Made by a program: the position numbers and the translations under genes. From the NCBI GenBank assembly GCA_028699715.1, contig JAQVUC010000003.1, positions 1-17,474 on the forward strand: a stretch of 17,474 nucleotides of DNA, given 5' to 3'. The stretch comes from Anaerolineaceae bacterium (GTDB taxonomy: Bacteria; Chloroflexota; Anaerolineae; Anaerolineales; Anaerolineaceae). Of the stretch, positions 7,495-14,466 are shown in pieces. Each line of letters opens with the position of its first letter. Within the stretch, counting starts at the first letter, position 1. A model generated the notes under the pieces. It was not told the DNA's origin and ran no database searches. It was given only the letters and a program-made list of their open reading frames with translations.

Positions 7495-8826
7495 ATGACT
7501 CCCAAGAATCAGAAGAATTGGTTTAAGAGGCTGCTGGCACGCTTGAAATTGGAAGCGCGTTGGCTGGCACCTGGGACAGGTTATAAACGCTGGCTGGCGA
7601 TCTCGATCATTGGGGCAATGCTGCTAGGGCTTGGGCTGGCGGTAATCATCCTGGAGTACTACCGCACCACCACCAGCGAATTTTTTACCCCCATTCTGGC
7701 AGTCCTTTCACTGCGCTTTTTGGACCGACCGATCCGTTTCCTGTTTTTTGGCGGTCTTGGCTTTATCGTCATACTGATTGGCATCTGGGGCGCTAATCGT
7801 GCCTTGCTCAGACCCTTTGAATCCAGCGGTAAACCGGTCTGGGATACACTTCAAAACTATCGTCAACGCGAAAAAGGAATCAAGGTGGTCGTGATTGGGG
7901 GCGGGCATGGTCTTTCTTCCCTTTTGCGGGGGATCAAGTCTTACACTCACAATATCACAGCCATTGTGACCGTGGCGGACAACGGCGGCTCCTCCGGAGA
8001 ACTGCGGCGCGATTTGGGCGTGCTGCCCCCTGGCGATATCCGCAACTGCCTGGCTGCCCTGAGCAGCGATGAAGCCTTGCTTTCGCAGGTTTTTCAATAC
8101 CGCTTCCAGGCAGGCGCCGGTTTGGAAGGTCATTCCCTGGGCAACTTGCTGATCACGGCTATGAGCGAGATCACCGGCAGCTTTGAAGAGGCTGTGGCCG
8201 AATCCGGCCGGGTTTTGGCTATTTATGGACAGGTGCTGCCCTCGACTTTGACTGATGTTCAACTTATTGGAGAACTGCAGAAGACAGGCGAACCTGAACC
8301 TTTTGTGGTCAGAGGCGAATCTGAGATCACAGAAACTGATGGCATGATCAACAAAGTTTGGTTGGAGCCTGACAATGTACAGGCCTACCCTCCCACAATT
8401 TCCGCGCTCCTGAACGCTGATCTGATTTTGATTGGGCCAGGCAGCCTTTACACCAGCATTCTTCCGAATCTTTTGGTCAAAGATATTTCCGAAGCGATCC
8501 GTGCCAGCAAAGCTGAAACATACTACATCTGCAACGTTGCCACCCAGCCTGGGGAGACAGACGGTTTCAACGCCTCAGACCACGTGGCAGTGATTGAGAA
8601 GCACCTCCAAAAGCGGATTTTTGATCTTGTCATCTCTAACCGAAATTACAAAGGGGATCTAGGCGCGAACTCGAGTTGGGTGATTGCCGATCAAACTCTG
8701 CACGAGAATTACAAAGTCTATGAAGCTGACTTGGCGGATGAGCTTTACCCCTGGCGTCACAGCTCAAAAAAATTAGCCAAAGCCATTATCAACCTCTATC
8801 AAGAGCGCACTGGCCCCTTGAATTGA
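7495..8826 (+). CDS. yvcK: Membrane-anchored YvcK/CofD-like protein (gluconeogenesis factor family)
   Basis: From ATG 7495 the protein has 443 residues, about 120 more than Bacillus YvcK. The extra N-terminus holds two hydrophobic helices (about 33-54 and 82-104), placing the catalytic-like domain in the cytoplasm at the membrane. The CofD/YvcK fold starts at about 129 with VVVIGGGHGL, then ADNGGSSGELRRDLG (161-175), PPGDIRNCLAAL (178-189), GNLL (216-219), IGPGSLYTSILPNLL (313-327) and NVATQPGETDGF (347-358). YvcK relatives bind UDP-sugars and support growth on gluconeogenic carbon and cell-wall homeostasis; no enzymatic reaction is established. Its place next to gap suits a role tied to central carbon flow. 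A TTG-initiated form from 7456 is less likely because that TTG lies in the -35 box. No Shine-Dalgarno precedes 7495, suggesting a nearly leaderless mRNA. Confidence 0.9.
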   Translation: MTPKNQKNWFKRLLARLKLEARWLAPGTGYKRWLAISIIGAMLLGLGLAVIILEYYRTTTSEFFTPILAVLSLRFLDRPIRFLFFGGLGFIVILIGIWGANRALLRPFESSGKPVWDTLQNYRQREKGIKVVVIGGGHGLSSLLRGIKSYTHNITAIVTVADNGGSSGELRRDLGVLPPGDIRNCLAALSSDEALLSQVFQYRFQAGAGLEGHSLGNLLITAMSEITGSFEEAVAESGRVLAIYGQVLPSTLTDVQLIGELQKTGEPEPFVVRGESEITETDGMINKVWLEPDNVQAYPPTISALLNADLILIGPGSLYTSILPNLLVKDISEAIRASKAETYYICNVATQPGETDGFNASDHVAVIEKHLQKRIFDLVISNRNYKGDLGANSSWVIADQTLHENYKVYEADLADELYPWRHSSKKLAKAIINLYQERTGPLN

Positions 8827-8870
8827 CCCTGCTTTATACAAAGTCCTCGAGAAATCTGTAAAAATTACGC

Positions 8871-8895
8871 TATAATATTAATTGGCAAATTAATA
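8871..8895 (+). promoter_or_regulatory. Distal gap -10 candidate with 8-bp inverted repeat
   Basis: TATAAT at 8871-8876 is a perfect -10 hexamer without a clear -35. It is overlapped at its last base by a perfect inverted repeat, TATTAATT (8876-8883), GGCA, AATTAATA (8888-8895). The repeat would lie at the start site of this promoter and upstream of the proximal gap promoter, a position suited to a repressor. AT-rich palindromes arise readily by chance, so this is tentative. Confidence 0.4.
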
Positions 8896-8905
8896 AATTC
8901 AAAAC

Positions 8906-8934
8906 TTGACACCTTAGGGTGCTCATAATATTTT
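8906..8934 (+). promoter_or_regulatory. Proximal gap promoter
   Basis: Consensus TTGACA (8906-8911) is followed after 17 bp by TATTTT (8929-8934). The start site is predicted near 8941, so the leader would be about 15 bases and contain the GGAGG ribosome binding site (8946-8950). The spacer begins with an inverted repeat, CACC-TTAG-GGTG (8910-8921), a possible operator. Confidence 0.6.
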
Positions 8935-8955
8935 CAAAAATAATCGGAGGATTTA

Positions 8956-10011
8956 ATGAAAACACAAGTTGGTATCAATGGGTTTGGGCGTATCGGACGT
9001 CTTGTATTAAAAGCAATTCTGGAACGTGCTGATGATACATTGGAAGTAGTCGCAATCAATGATTTGGTTGACGTTAAACAAAACGCCCACCTTTTCAAAT
9101 ATGACTCCACCTACGGCATTTTTGATGGTGAAGTGAAGGTCAATGATGCGAATAACATCGTCATCAACGGCAAAGAAATCAAAGTCTTTACCGAAAGAGA
9201 TCCTGGAAATCTGCCCTGGGGCGATCTCGGTGTGGACATTGTAGTTGAAAGCACAGGTATTTTCACAACCGCAAAATCAGACCCTGAAAAAGGCAAAATT
9301 GGCGCTGACGCTCACATCCTGCGCGGTGGAGCCAAGAAAGTTATCATTTCAGCTCCTGCCAAGGGCGAAGATCTAACCGTTGTTTTGGGCGTAAACGAGG
9401 AAATGTACGATTCAGAAAAGCACCACATCATTTCCAATGCTTCTTGTACAACCAACTGTCTTGCTCCAGCTGCCAAAGTTGTCAACGATCTTTACAAGAT
9501 CAAATACGGCATGATGACCACCATCCACTCTTATACCAACGACCAGGTCATCCTGGATACGGGTCACAAGAAAGACATCCGCCGCTCCCGTGCTGCTGGT
9601 TTGAACATCATCCCAACCACAACCGGCGCTGCCAAAGCTGTCGCTCTGGTTATCCCCGATCTGAAGGGCAAATTTGATGGTTACGCTTTACGCGTTCCGA
9701 CCCCCACCGTTTCAATCGTCGATTTTGTTGCTGAAGTTGAAAATCCCGTAAGCCTCGAAGCACTGAATGCTGCTTTTAAAGAAGCTGCTGAAGGCGATTT
9801 GAAAGGTATTCTCGGTGTTTCAACAGGTGAATATGATCAACCATTGGTTTCCATGGATTACAAGGGCGACTCCCGCTCTTCCATCGTCGACCTGGATAAA
9901 AACATGGTCATGGGCGACAAATTGGTCAAGGTTGTGACCTGGTACGACAATGAATGGGGATACTCCTCACGTACGGCTGATTTGGCGAAATTTGTTGCTG
10001 AAAAACTTTAA
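8956..10011 (+). CDS. gap: Glyceraldehyde-3-phosphate dehydrogenase, phosphorylating
   Basis: Converts glyceraldehyde 3-phosphate, phosphate and NAD to 1,3-bisphosphoglycerate, and the reverse in gluconeogenesis; cytoplasmic tetramer. At 351 residues it is full length. The Rossmann motif [10 protein letters not shown] (6-15) is intact. D36 in AINDLV fits an NAD-preferring pocket. The catalytic cysteine is C164 in NASCTTNC and the general base is H191 in [10 protein letters not shown]. The C-terminal [11 protein letters not shown] (329-339) is typical. ATG 8956 has GGAGG five bases upstream. It is followed 78 bases later by pgk, the next glycolytic enzyme, but an intrinsic terminator lies between them. 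Upstream yvcK ends without an obvious terminator, so some read-through from it is possible. Confidence 0.98.
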   Translation: MKTQVGINGFGRIGRLVLKAILERADDTLEVVAINDLVDVKQNAHLFKYDSTYGIFDGEVKVNDANNIVINGKEIKVFTERDPGNLPWGDLGVDIVVESTGIFTTAKSDPEKGKIGADAHILRGGAKKVIISAPAKGEDLTVVLGVNEEMYDSEKHHIISNASCTTNCLAPAAKVVNDLYKIKYGMMTTIHSYTNDQVILDTGHKKDIRRSRAAGLNIIPTTTGAAKAVALVIPDLKGKFDGYALRVPTPTVSIVDFVAEVENPVSLEALNAAFKEAAEGDLKGILGVSTGEYDQPLVSMDYKGDSRSSIVDLDKNMVMGDKLVKVVTWYDNEWGYSSRTADLAKFVAEKL

Positions 10012-10034
10012 TCTATTTTTCAACTAAATGGATG

Positions 10035-10078
10035 ACAGTGCGCTTATCTGACATAAAAGGTACAGCGCACTGTTTTTT
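10035..10078 (+). terminator. Intrinsic terminator between gap and pgk
   Basis: ACAGTGCGCT (10035-10044) pairs perfectly over 10 bp with AGCGCACTGT (10064-10073), and T6 follows (10073-10078). The very next bases, AAGGAG (10079-10084), are the pgk ribosome binding site. It should lower pgk transcription relative to gap unless read through. Confidence 0.85.
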
Positions 10079-10089
10079 AAGGAGATGCT

Positions 10090-11265
10090 ATGTTTAATAA
10101 AAAGATGGTAACTGATTTGGATGTAAATGGAAAAAAGGTAATCGTTCGGGTTGATTTTAACGTTCCCATCAAAGAGGGCGTTATCAAGGATGACACCCGT
10201 ATTACCGCGGCTTTACCCACAATAAACTACTTGCTTGAACAGGGCGCGGCAGTGATCCTCATGTCTCACCTGGGCCGCCCCAAGACAAAAGAAGATCTGC
10301 AATTCAGCCTGAGGCCAGTGGCTGAACACCTGGCCACACTGATTGATGCCCCGGTGAAATTTGCTGAAGATTGCCGTGGAGAAGTGGCAAAGACTGCCGC
10401 GGACGCACTGCAACCAGGAGAAGTTTTGGTTCTGGAAAACACCCGTTTTTACCCACAAGAAAGCAAAAACGATCCGGAGATGTCCAAAGACCTGGCTTCT
10501 TTGGCTGACTTGTATGTCAATGACGCTTTTGGCTCAGCCCATCGCGCGCATGCCTCAACTGCGGGAATAGCTGATCATCTGCCTGCGGCTGCTGGCTTTT
10601 TGATGGAAAAAGAAATCAAATACCTTGGTAACGCCATCGCAGACCCGGTGCGCCCCTTTGTAGCCATCCTGGGCGGTGCCAAGATCAGTGACAAAATCGG
10701 CGTGATTGAAAACCTACTGAAAACTGCTGACAATATTTTGATTGGCGGCGGTATGGCCAACACCTTCCTGAAGGCACAGGGTTATGAAATGGCTGATTCC
10801 CTGGTTGAAGAGGAAGTGCTTGACACTGCCAAAGATTTGCTTTCACGCGCCTTTGGCAAGATCCTCTTACCGGTTGATATGGTTTTAGCAAGCGCCTTTG
10901 ACGCTGAAGCCGAGCTGAAAACTCTCCCATTGTGCGATGTTCCAGCTGGCTGGCGTGTCCTGGATATCGGACCGGACACGGCCAAACTCTTTGCTAAAGT
11001 TATTGCTGATGCCGGCACGGTCGTTTGGAACGGACCCATGGGCGTGTTTGAATTTCCACGCTTTGCGGTCGGTACTTTTGAAGTTGCCAAAGCGGTTGCT
11101 GAGAGCCAGGCTGTGAGCATTATCGGTGGCGGTGACTCAGTTTCAGCCATCAACCAATCCGGATTGAGTGAAAAGATCACCCACATTTCCACTGGTGGGG
11201 GAGCCTCGCTGGAAATGTTGGAAGGCTTGGAATTGCCAGGGTTGGCTGTTTTAAACGACAAATAA
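10090..11265 (+). CDS. pgk: Phosphoglycerate kinase
   Basis: Transfers the acyl phosphate of 1,3-bisphosphoglycerate to ADP, giving ATP and 3-phosphoglycerate. The 391-residue monomer has normal length and two Rossmann-like lobes. N-lobe substrate site: VDFNVP (21-26), SHLGRP (59-64), ENTRFYP (116-122) and the basic stretch around R152 (GSAHRAHAS). C-lobe nucleotide site: GGAKISDK (195-202), NGPMGVFE (314-321), GGGDS (346-350) and [13 protein letters not shown] (367-379). ATG 10090 follows AAGGAG by five bases. That ribosome binding site directly abuts the T-run of the upstream terminator, so no room exists downstream of the hairpin for a separate promoter. Expression probably relies on read-through from gap or a weak start inside the hairpin loop. 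Confidence 0.98.
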   Translation: MFNKKMVTDLDVNGKKVIVRVDFNVPIKEGVIKDDTRITAALPTINYLLEQGAAVILMSHLGRPKTKEDLQFSLRPVAEHLATLIDAPVKFAEDCRGEVAKTAADALQPGEVLVLENTRFYPQESKNDPEMSKDLASLADLYVNDAFGSAHRAHASTAGIADHLPAAAGFLMEKEIKYLGNAIADPVRPFVAILGGAKISDKIGVIENLLKTADNILIGGGMANTFLKAQGYEMADSLVEEEVLDTAKDLLSRAFGKILLPVDMVLASAFDAEAELKTLPLCDVPAGWRVLDIGPDTAKLFAKVIADAGTVVWNGPMGVFEFPRFAVGTFEVAKAVAESQAVSIIGGGDSVSAINQSGLSEKITHISTGGGASLEMLEGLELPGLAVLNDK

Positions 11266-11276
11266 TAAAAGAAAGA

Positions 11277-11320
11277 AACTAATTATTTCACAGAGCCACT
11301 TAGTTGTGGCTCTGTTAGTT
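11277..11320 (+). terminator. Hairpin ending the pgk transcript
   Basis: ACAGAGCCAC (11290-11299) and GTGGCTCTGT (11306-11315) form a perfect 10-bp stem with a TTAGTT loop. Outer bases AACTAA (11277-11282) and TTAGTT (11315-11320) can extend it. The downstream tract is only moderately T-rich, so termination may be partial. Confidence 0.65.
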
Positions 11321-11334
11321 AATTGACGTTGAAA

Positions 11335-11391
11335 TGAGAACAATAACCAGAAAAGTGATACAATCCCTACTGATTATGAGAGTGGTTCTCA
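11335..11391 (+). promoter_or_regulatory. Promoter of the first FW lipoprotein with TGAGA half-sites
   Basis: TGATACAAT (11356-11364) is an extended -10 (TGn + TACAAT). The start site is predicted near 11371, giving a leader of about 54 bases. TGAGAAC (11335-11341) and its complement GTTCTCA (11385-11391) flank it. A further TGAGA (11377-11381) forms a local inverted repeat, TGAGA-GTGGT-TCTCA. The promoter call is fair; the operator idea is inference. Confidence 0.5.
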
Positions 11392-11424
11392 GATTATTGC
11401 ACGCATAAAGATGGAGATATTAAG

Positions 11425-12123
11425 ATGAAAAATCCTAAAACATTATTATTCTTGGTGATCGTTATGATCGCTGGTTTGTTGTTAAGTGCCTGTCAAAGTA
11501 CGGTTGTGCCAACCCTCTCTGAAGAAGAGATGGCCCAACAAGTTGCCGGGACGCGAGCCGCAATCGCGACTCAGAACTCAATTGAGACTTTGGTGGCCCG
11601 TGTGACTGAACTCAGCGTTCAGCCGACTTGCCCCACTTGTCCGACCTGCCCAACACCCCCGACCGCTACTCAGCCTGCTCCTACGCCAATCACTGAAACC
11701 ACTGGCGAGGCAACAGAAACAGCCGCTGAAGTGACACAAGCTCCGGTTGAAGAAGCAACCCGCTGTTTGCAGTTTGACTTTTTGGGTGATGTTAATTATC
11801 CATCCGGTACGATCGTTGCTCCTGGAGCCACCTTCACCAAAACCTGGCGGGTTAGAAACACTGGCACTTGTGAGTGGTCGGCTGAATTTGATCTTGTCCT
11901 ATCCGGCGGCGAAGCTTTCGGCACAAACAAGAGGGCAGACATAAAAAATACCGTGTACCCGGGTGAAACTGTTGAGCTCTCGATCCCTAGTCTGGTTGCA
12001 CCACAAACCCCAGGCACATACTACAGCTACTGGATGATTACGGCTCCGGATGGAGCCAGAGTTGGTTATGGCCCCGAGCAGCAGTGGGGATTAGGAATCC
12101 AAATCGAAGTCCGGAACGATTAA
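11425..12123 (+). CDS. Lipoprotein with C-terminal four-tryptophan (NBR1 Ig-like) domain
   Basis: A 232-residue exported lipoprotein. The signal peptide has a Lys-bearing n-region and a hydrophobic core, ending in the lipobox LSAC with lipidated C23. Residues 30-65 look like a short helix. Residues 67-80 hold three Pro-Thr-Cys repeats (C69, C72, C75), followed by a Thr/Pro/Glu linker to about 112. The C-terminal domain (113-230) fits the FW/NBR1 Ig-like family: W141, W151, W203 and W221 are the four tryptophans, with NTGTCEW at 145-151. C114 and C149 may form a disulfide. Function unknown; this domain is a protein-interaction module in eukaryotic NBR1 and common in Chloroflexota surface proteins. 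ATG 11425 has GGAG eight bases upstream. It has its own promoter and terminator. It is a paralogue of the next gene. Confidence 0.88.
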   Translation: MKNPKTLLFLVIVMIAGLLLSACQSTVVPTLSEEEMAQQVAGTRAAIATQNSIETLVARVTELSVQPTCPTCPTCPTPPTATQPAPTPITETTGEATETAAEVTQAPVEEATRCLQFDFLGDVNYPSGTIVAPGATFTKTWRVRNTGTCEWSAEFDLVLSGGEAFGTNKRADIKNTVYPGETVELSIPSLVAPQTPGTYYSYWMITAPDGARVGYGPEQQWGLGIQIEVRND

Positions 12124-12143
12124 GCTTTTATTGATTGACAGTC

Positions 12144-12173
12144 AAACACCACCTTTTTGGTTGTGTTTTTTTT
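12144..12173 (+). terminator. Intrinsic terminator of the first FW lipoprotein
   Basis: AACACCACC (12145-12153) pairs with GGTTGTGTT (12159-12167) with one mismatch around a T5 loop, followed by a run of T residues to 12173. It lies 20 bases after the stop codon. Confidence 0.8.
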
Positions 12174-12180
12174 CTTTACG

Positions 12181-12215
12181 CCAATTATTGAAATTGGTGA
12201 AAAAAGTTCTATACT
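12181..12215 (+). promoter_or_regulatory. Promoter of the second FW lipoprotein
   Basis: TTGAAA (12188-12193) and TATACT (12210-12215) are 16 bp apart. The -35 sits inside an inverted repeat, CCAATT (12181-12186)/AATTGG (12192-12197), a possible operator. The leader would be about 80 bases, ending in AAGGAG (12289-12294) eight bases before the ATG. Confidence 0.6.
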
Positions 12216-12302
12216 ATAAGAAAGCCAAAAAATCGGAACTTTTCCCTTTGAATTTCGTCTGAATAATAGATAGTCCTTTATTTAAGGTAAGGAGTAGTAC
12301 AT

Positions 12303-13556
12303 ATGGACGCCAGAAATAAGAAAAGAACCAGTATTATTGTTTTGGTTGGAGTTACTCTTGCGGCAATGCTTGCGATTTCCGCTTGTGTGATGCCCTCATC
12401 CCCAACCGATCCGGATATCGATCCAGTTGAACAGGCTATGCAAACCTTGCAGGCTCAGGCTACACAGGATTACTACGCTACACTTATAAGCCAATTGACC
12501 CCTCAGCCAACTGAAGTCTTGCCCTCGATTACTCCGGAAGTCAATCCCACCAATATCAATCAGATCCCGGTAGTGACCAATGAGGCTCCCACCGAAGTGC
12601 CGACTTCAACCTCAACAGCTGTACCAACGGTTGTCGTTACCGCTATCCCGGCAACTGCTACCCCGATCCCACCCACGCCAACCCCCCGCCCTTGTTATCA
12701 GGTGAAATTTGTGAGCGATGTGACTGTTCCCGATTGGACCAAAATCACCGCCGGTTCAGCTTTCACAAAAACCTGGAGGCTGCAAAACTCAGGCACCTGC
12801 AATTGGGACTTGGGTTTCGACATTATCTTCGCAGGCGGCAATCAGCTTGGTGCTGATAAGGTTTATGATCTGCCCAAAGCAGTTGCCCCTGGTGAGACCA
12901 TTGACATCAGCATTCCCATGGTAGCTCCTCAAATGATGGGCAACTACACTTCAGAATGGATGCTGATGAACAATTATGGCCTGATTTTTGGAACTGGCAG
13001 TGATAGCAAAGGACCGTTCTGGGCAAAGATCCAGAGTGTGGACGGCAAGGGCGTTGTTTACAGCTTCGCTGAAAAAGCCTGTGACGCGCGCTGGTCTACC
13101 AGTCAAGAGAGCAAATTGAGCTGCCCGGGTAAGGAAACCTCTGTCGATGACGGTTACGTTTTGACGAAACAGAAGCCAGTTCGTGAAGGCGGCGGAATCG
13201 AAAACGAAATCGGTTTGATCACTCGTCCTGACGATTCTGAAGATGGTTACATCCAGGGTATTTATCCAGCTTTCCTGATCAAGGATGGAGATCTCTTCAA
13301 AGCCGCGATCCAGTGTGAAGGCGGAAGTACAGGCTGCAAGATCAAATTTGAACTCTATTACCGTGTTGAAGGTGGAAAGTTCGTCGAGTTAGGCGAATGG
13401 AAAGAGAAATATGACGATAAGTGGACCAAGGTTGAAGTCGATTTGTCCTCTTTGGCTGGTAAGAAAGTTGAATTCTCGTTGGTTGTATGGAACGACGGGT
13501 CTTCTGTCGACAATCGGGGCTTGTGGCTGAACCCGATAATTTATCGGACTAAGTAA
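12303..13556 (+). CDS. Lipoprotein with FW (NBR1 Ig-like) domain and C-terminal beta-rich domain
   Basis: A 417-residue exported lipoprotein. A basic n-region (KKR) and hydrophobic core end in the lipobox ISAC with lipidated C28. A short predicted helix at 40-65 and a Pro/Thr/Val linker to about 130 follow. The FW domain (about 131-245) has the four tryptophans W158, W168, W219 and W240, NSGTCNW at 162-168, and a likely C131-C166 disulfide matching the first lipoprotein. The extra C-terminal region (about 250-417) contains aromatic and acidic residues, four cysteines and a closing LVVWNDGSSVDNRGLWL. It resembles a jelly-roll carbohydrate- or ligand-binding module, but I cannot assign a family. 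It has its own promoter, and a hairpin follows. The paralogous architecture with the upstream gene suggests an old duplication, with the last domain gained or lost. Confidence 0.88.
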   Translation: MDARNKKRTSIIVLVGVTLAAMLAISACVMPSSPTDPDIDPVEQAMQTLQAQATQDYYATLISQLTPQPTEVLPSITPEVNPTNINQIPVVTNEAPTEVPTSTSTAVPTVVVTAIPATATPIPPTPTPRPCYQVKFVSDVTVPDWTKITAGSAFTKTWRLQNSGTCNWDLGFDIIFAGGNQLGADKVYDLPKAVAPGETIDISIPMVAPQMMGNYTSEWMLMNNYGLIFGTGSDSKGPFWAKIQSVDGKGVVYSFAEKACDARWSTSQESKLSCPGKETSVDDGYVLTKQKPVREGGGIENEIGLITRPDDSEDGYIQGIYPAFLIKDGDLFKAAIQCEGGSTGCKIKFELYYRVEGGKFVELGEWKEKYDDKWTKVEVDLSSLAGKKVEFSLVVWNDGSSVDNRGLWLNPIIYRTK

Positions 13557-13577
13557 CAATTCTTCAAGCAAAATAGG

Positions 13578-13605
13578 GAAGGGACGGCTGAAAAGCCGTC
13601 TCTTC
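13578..13605 (+). terminator. GNRA-capped hairpin after the second lipoprotein
   Basis: GACGGCT (13583-13589) and AGCCGTC (13594-13600) pair perfectly around a GAAA tetraloop. Five further pairs, including one G-U, extend the stem to 13578/13605. There is no T-run after it, so it is either a weak terminator or an mRNA 3'-end stabiliser. Confidence 0.6.
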
Positions 13606-13615
13606 GTGTTAGAAT
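13588..13615 (+). promoter_or_regulatory. tpiA promoter overlapping the upstream hairpin
   Basis: TGTTAGAAT (13607-13615) is an extended -10. CTGAAA (13588-13593), 16 bp upstream, matches four of six bases of TTGACA and lies in the hairpin loop region. Transcription would start near 13622, just beyond the hairpin, with a leader of about 29 bases holding GAGAGG (13638-13643). Confidence 0.45.
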
Positions 13616-13650
13616 TGGAGCATTCCAAAGCAAAGATGAGAGGAAAAACA

Positions 13651-14412
13651 ATGAAAAAACGTACACCAATGGTCGCTGGAAACTGGAAAATGAACAAAAC
13701 CCTAAGCGAAGCATGTGAACTGCTGGAAAGTTTAAAACCTGAACTGGCCGAAGTAAGCACTGTGGACCTGGTGGTTTGCACACCTTTTATTGATTTGCCG
13801 CTGGCAAAAGATTTATTGGCTGAGAGCAACATCAAAGTCGGCGCTCAGAACTTACACTGGGAAAACTCTGGTGCCTTTACGGGCGAAATTTCTGCGCCTA
13901 TGCTTAAAGAATTGTGCGATTATGTCATCATCGGGCATTCTGAACGCCGGGCAATGTTTGGCGAAACGGATGAAACCGTAAACAAGAAGGTGGTAGCAGC
14001 TCTGGTGGTTGGTCTGAAACCAATTGTATGTGTTGGTGAGACACTGGGAGAGAACGAAGCCGGTCAGACAGAAGCTGTTGTTGACCGCATGGTTCGCGAA
14101 GGTCTGAAAGGTCTCAGCCAGGAAGATGCCAAAAACCTGGTGATTGCTTACGAACCCGTTTGGGCGATCGGCACTGGCAAAACTGCCACTCCAGATCAGG
14201 CAAACGACGTTCACAAGAACGTTGTCCGACCAATCTTACGCGAAATGTTTGGCGAGGAAATTGGTGAAGGTATGCGCATTCTTTACGGTGGGTCGGTTAA
14301 ACCCGGCAACGCGGCTGAATTGTTCAACCAATCGGATATTGATGGCGGCTTGATTGGCGGCGCCAGCCTGAAGACAGCCGATTTTGTCGGCATCGTTCAG
14401 GGCGCGCTCTAA
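13651..14412 (+). CDS. tpiA: Triosephosphate isomerase
   Basis: Interconverts dihydroxyacetone phosphate and glyceraldehyde 3-phosphate; cytoplasmic TIM barrel. From ATG 13651 it has 253 residues, the usual length. Catalytic residues are N11 and K13 in AGNWKMNK, H96 in IIGHSERR and E168 in AYEPVWAIGTGK, which also contains the hinge of the phosphate-gripping loop. YGGSVKPGN and GGLIGGASL near the C-terminus bind phosphate. A longer frame opens at GTG 13606, but it runs through the predicted promoter and adds 15 non-homologous residues. ATG 13651 has GAGAGG eight bases upstream and places N11/K13 at the normal distance, so it is preferred. With gap and pgk it completes the triose-phosphate section of glycolysis, although two lipoprotein genes interrupt the set. 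Confidence 0.98.
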   Translation: MKKRTPMVAGNWKMNKTLSEACELLESLKPELAEVSTVDLVVCTPFIDLPLAKDLLAESNIKVGAQNLHWENSGAFTGEISAPMLKELCDYVIIGHSERRAMFGETDETVNKKVVAALVVGLKPIVCVGETLGENEAGQTEAVVDRMVREGLKGLSQEDAKNLVIAYEPVWAIGTGKTATPDQANDVHKNVVRPILREMFGEEIGEGMRILYGGSVKPGNAAELFNQSDIDGGLIGGASLKTADFVGIVQGAL

Positions 14413-14422
14413 AGAAAGTCCG

Positions 14423-14466
14423 GGCATTCAAACTTGGCTCCCTGATAGGGGATCAGTTTGATTGCC
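14423..14466 (+). terminator. Long hairpin between tpiA and the pheST promoter
   Basis: GGCATTCAAACT (14423-14434) and AGTTTGATTGCC (14455-14466) are complementary at 11 of 12 positions. An inner TCCC/GGGA stem can stack on them. It begins 11 bases after the tpiA stop and ends exactly against the TTGACA of pheST. There is no T-run, so it may be a factor-assisted terminator of tpiA or an operator-like structure. Confidence 0.5.

Noticed and set aside
8826..8870. Terminator for yvcK
   Set aside because: No stem followed by a T-run is visible between yvcK and the gap promoters.
11425..13556. Recent tandem duplication or mobile-element insertion of the two lipoprotein genes
   Set aside because: The proteins share architecture but are well diverged, and no flanking repeats or transposase are visible.
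13606..13650. GTG start giving tpiA 15 more residues
   Set aside because: The added region overlaps the extended -10 and the ribosome binding site, and ATG 13651 gives the standard N-terminus.
13389..13835. Minus-strand 148-codon frame spanning the end of the second lipoprotein, the intergenic hairpin and the start of tpiA
   Set aside because: It runs through two conserved genes and promoter/terminator signals of the plus strand, and the translation is low-complexity without motifs.
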